Below are positions 6,136-6,805 of a stretch of DNA of 6,805 bases, one piece after another. Source of the DNA: Bacteroidales bacterium. Lineage in GTDB: Bacteria > Bacteroidota > Bacteroidia > Bacteroidales > SMBSF39. Both the position numbers and the translations under genes were made by a program. Position 1 is the first letter of the stretch, and the number at the start of each line of letters is the position of its first letter. A model generated the notes under the pieces. The model was not told where the DNA came from. It saw only the letters and a program-made list of their open reading frames with translations, and made no database searches. The stretch spans positions 1 through 6,805 of the forward strand of contig JAIOSH010000218.1 in the NCBI GenBank assembly GCA_021107685.1, given 5' to 3'.

Positions 6136-6805
6136 TTATAAAGGAATAACCTCTAATTCCAAACTATCTGTATTTAATATCATAAAACCGTTTTCTCGTG
6201 TTCCATTTGCAACATAAGGGCTTGAAATCCACTGAAGTTGTTTCTCTATCTGATATTCCCTAAAAGGATGATATACTGCTTTATCTTCAGTGCCTAAAAC
6301 AAAGCCTTCAATATGTGTATGTCCTGATATGCCTATCAAACATTCGTTATTTTGCATAAATTTAAGATGTTCCTTTCGATTTATAAATTTATCAGGAAAC
6401 CATTTCAAACAACCTGTTAAGTCAGGATATAAAAAGTGCGAAAATAAAAATTTTATACCATCAAATTCGGCAATCTCGTATTCGGGCAAAGAATTTAAAT
6501 ATGCTTTATCATTTTTATTAATTAAAGATGAAAATTCACTATCTTCATATAACCATAATTTATTATCAGCCAGTTTTTCCCTTTCTTCAAAATCAAGGTC
6601 ATACCAGTTTTTAGGGTAATTAAAGTATGCTTTATGTTCAGGTAATTTTTTTATTGCATACAAATCGTGATTTCCTATGAGCACAATTTTACAATTAGAT
6701 CTGACAATTTCAATACATTCTCTTGCATTTCTTGTCTCAAAAAAATTATAATGCGGATAACTAAAACCAATGATATCTCCGAGACATATAATTTGGTCAC
6801 AGTTC
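6136..6805 (-). CDS. Calcineurin-like metallophosphoesterase, N-terminus beyond the window
   Basis: The frame is open from the stop at 6136 to the right edge, giving 222 visible residues. Its start and the first metal motif (DxH) lie outside. Visible motifs of the dinuclear-metal phosphoesterase fold, in order: LGDIIG (residues 8-13 of the fragment, near 6781), IGNHD (43-47), a metal-binding His in 'FLFSHF' (His123, near 6436) and SGHTH (160-164). The C-terminal 'VANGTRENGFMIL' takes the place of the 'PGSVGQPR' strand seen in YfcE-like enzymes. The GTG at 6684 sits between the GD and GNHD motifs, so it cannot be the true start. The fold and catalytic class are secure. The substrate (phosphodiester, nucleotide or phosphoprotein) cannot be told, and no neighbour gives a clue. 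No transmembrane segment or signal peptide is visible in this part. Confidence 0.88.
   Translation of the reverse strand, partial: NCDQIICLGDIIGFSYPHYNFFETRNARECIEIVRSNCKIVLIGNHDLYAIKKLPEHKAYFNYPKNWYDLDFEEREKLADNKLWLYEDSEFSSLINKNDKAYLNSLPEYEIAEFDGIKFLFSHFLYPDLTGCLKWFPDKFINRKEHLKFMQNNECLIGISGHTHIEGFVLGTEDKAVYHPFREYQIEKQLQWISSPYVANGTRENGFMILNTDSLELEVIPL

Noticed and set aside
6290..6619. Open frame of 109 codons on the plus strand
   Set aside because: It is antisense to the metallophosphoesterase between its GNHD and GHTH motifs; a by-product of its codon use.
6682..6684. GTG as the start of the phosphoesterase
   Set aside because: The same frame continues upstream to the window edge and contains the GDIIG metal-binding motif, so the real start is outside.
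1..6805. CRISPR arrays, tRNA or rRNA genes, insertion-sequence genes
   Set aside because: No spaced repeat array, cloverleaf-like sequence, rRNA signature or transposase frame was recognised on reading either strand.

Overview
The window looks like a chromosomal segment of a low-GC member of the Bacteroidota (Bacteroidetes). The base composition is very AT-rich. Most genes start after A/T-rich leaders without a Shine-Dalgarno sequence. The central genes are the gldA, gldF and gldG homologues of the gliding-motility-associated ABC transporter, a family set typical of this phylum. I cannot name the genus.

Layout. (1) Positions 1-614, minus strand: the 5' part of a gene for an exported protein with a signal peptide and an N-terminal domain like that of SBBP/beta-propeller-type surface proteins (DUF7948-like). 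The frame is broken by one in-frame TAA at 195-197, after which recognisable family sequence continues to the window edge. (2) Positions 615-854: an AT-rich divergent intergenic region with a strong Shine-Dalgarno for the minus-strand gene and a 16/17-nt direct repeat upstream of gldA. (3) Positions 855-5129, plus strand: gldA (ATPase), gldF (ABC-2 type permease), gldG (membrane-anchored auxiliary protein) and a DUF4340 protein, most likely one operon encoding an inner-membrane ABC complex with two large envelope-facing subunits. (4) Positions 5126-5830, minus strand: a solitary assimilatory [4Fe-4S] APS/PAPS reductase (cysH), converging on the DUF4340 gene. The two stop codons overlap inside a perfect 16-bp palindrome. 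(5) Positions 5831-6135: about 300 bp without a gene, holding two related 20-nt hairpins in inverted orientation, each followed by a T-tract on its own outward strand (REPIN-like or a terminator pair). (6) Positions 6136-6805, minus strand: a calcineurin-like metallophosphoesterase running off the right edge.

Function. GldA should power GldF, with GldG and the DUF4340 protein as envelope-side partners. The transported substrate of this family is not established, and these genes alone do not prove gliding. cysH and the phosphoesterase look like independent housekeeping genes. I found no strong candidate for a wholly new system. The items most worth checking are the REPIN-like hairpin pair, the in-frame stop in the surface-protein gene, its exceptional Shine-Dalgarno, and the mirrored overlapping gene ends.
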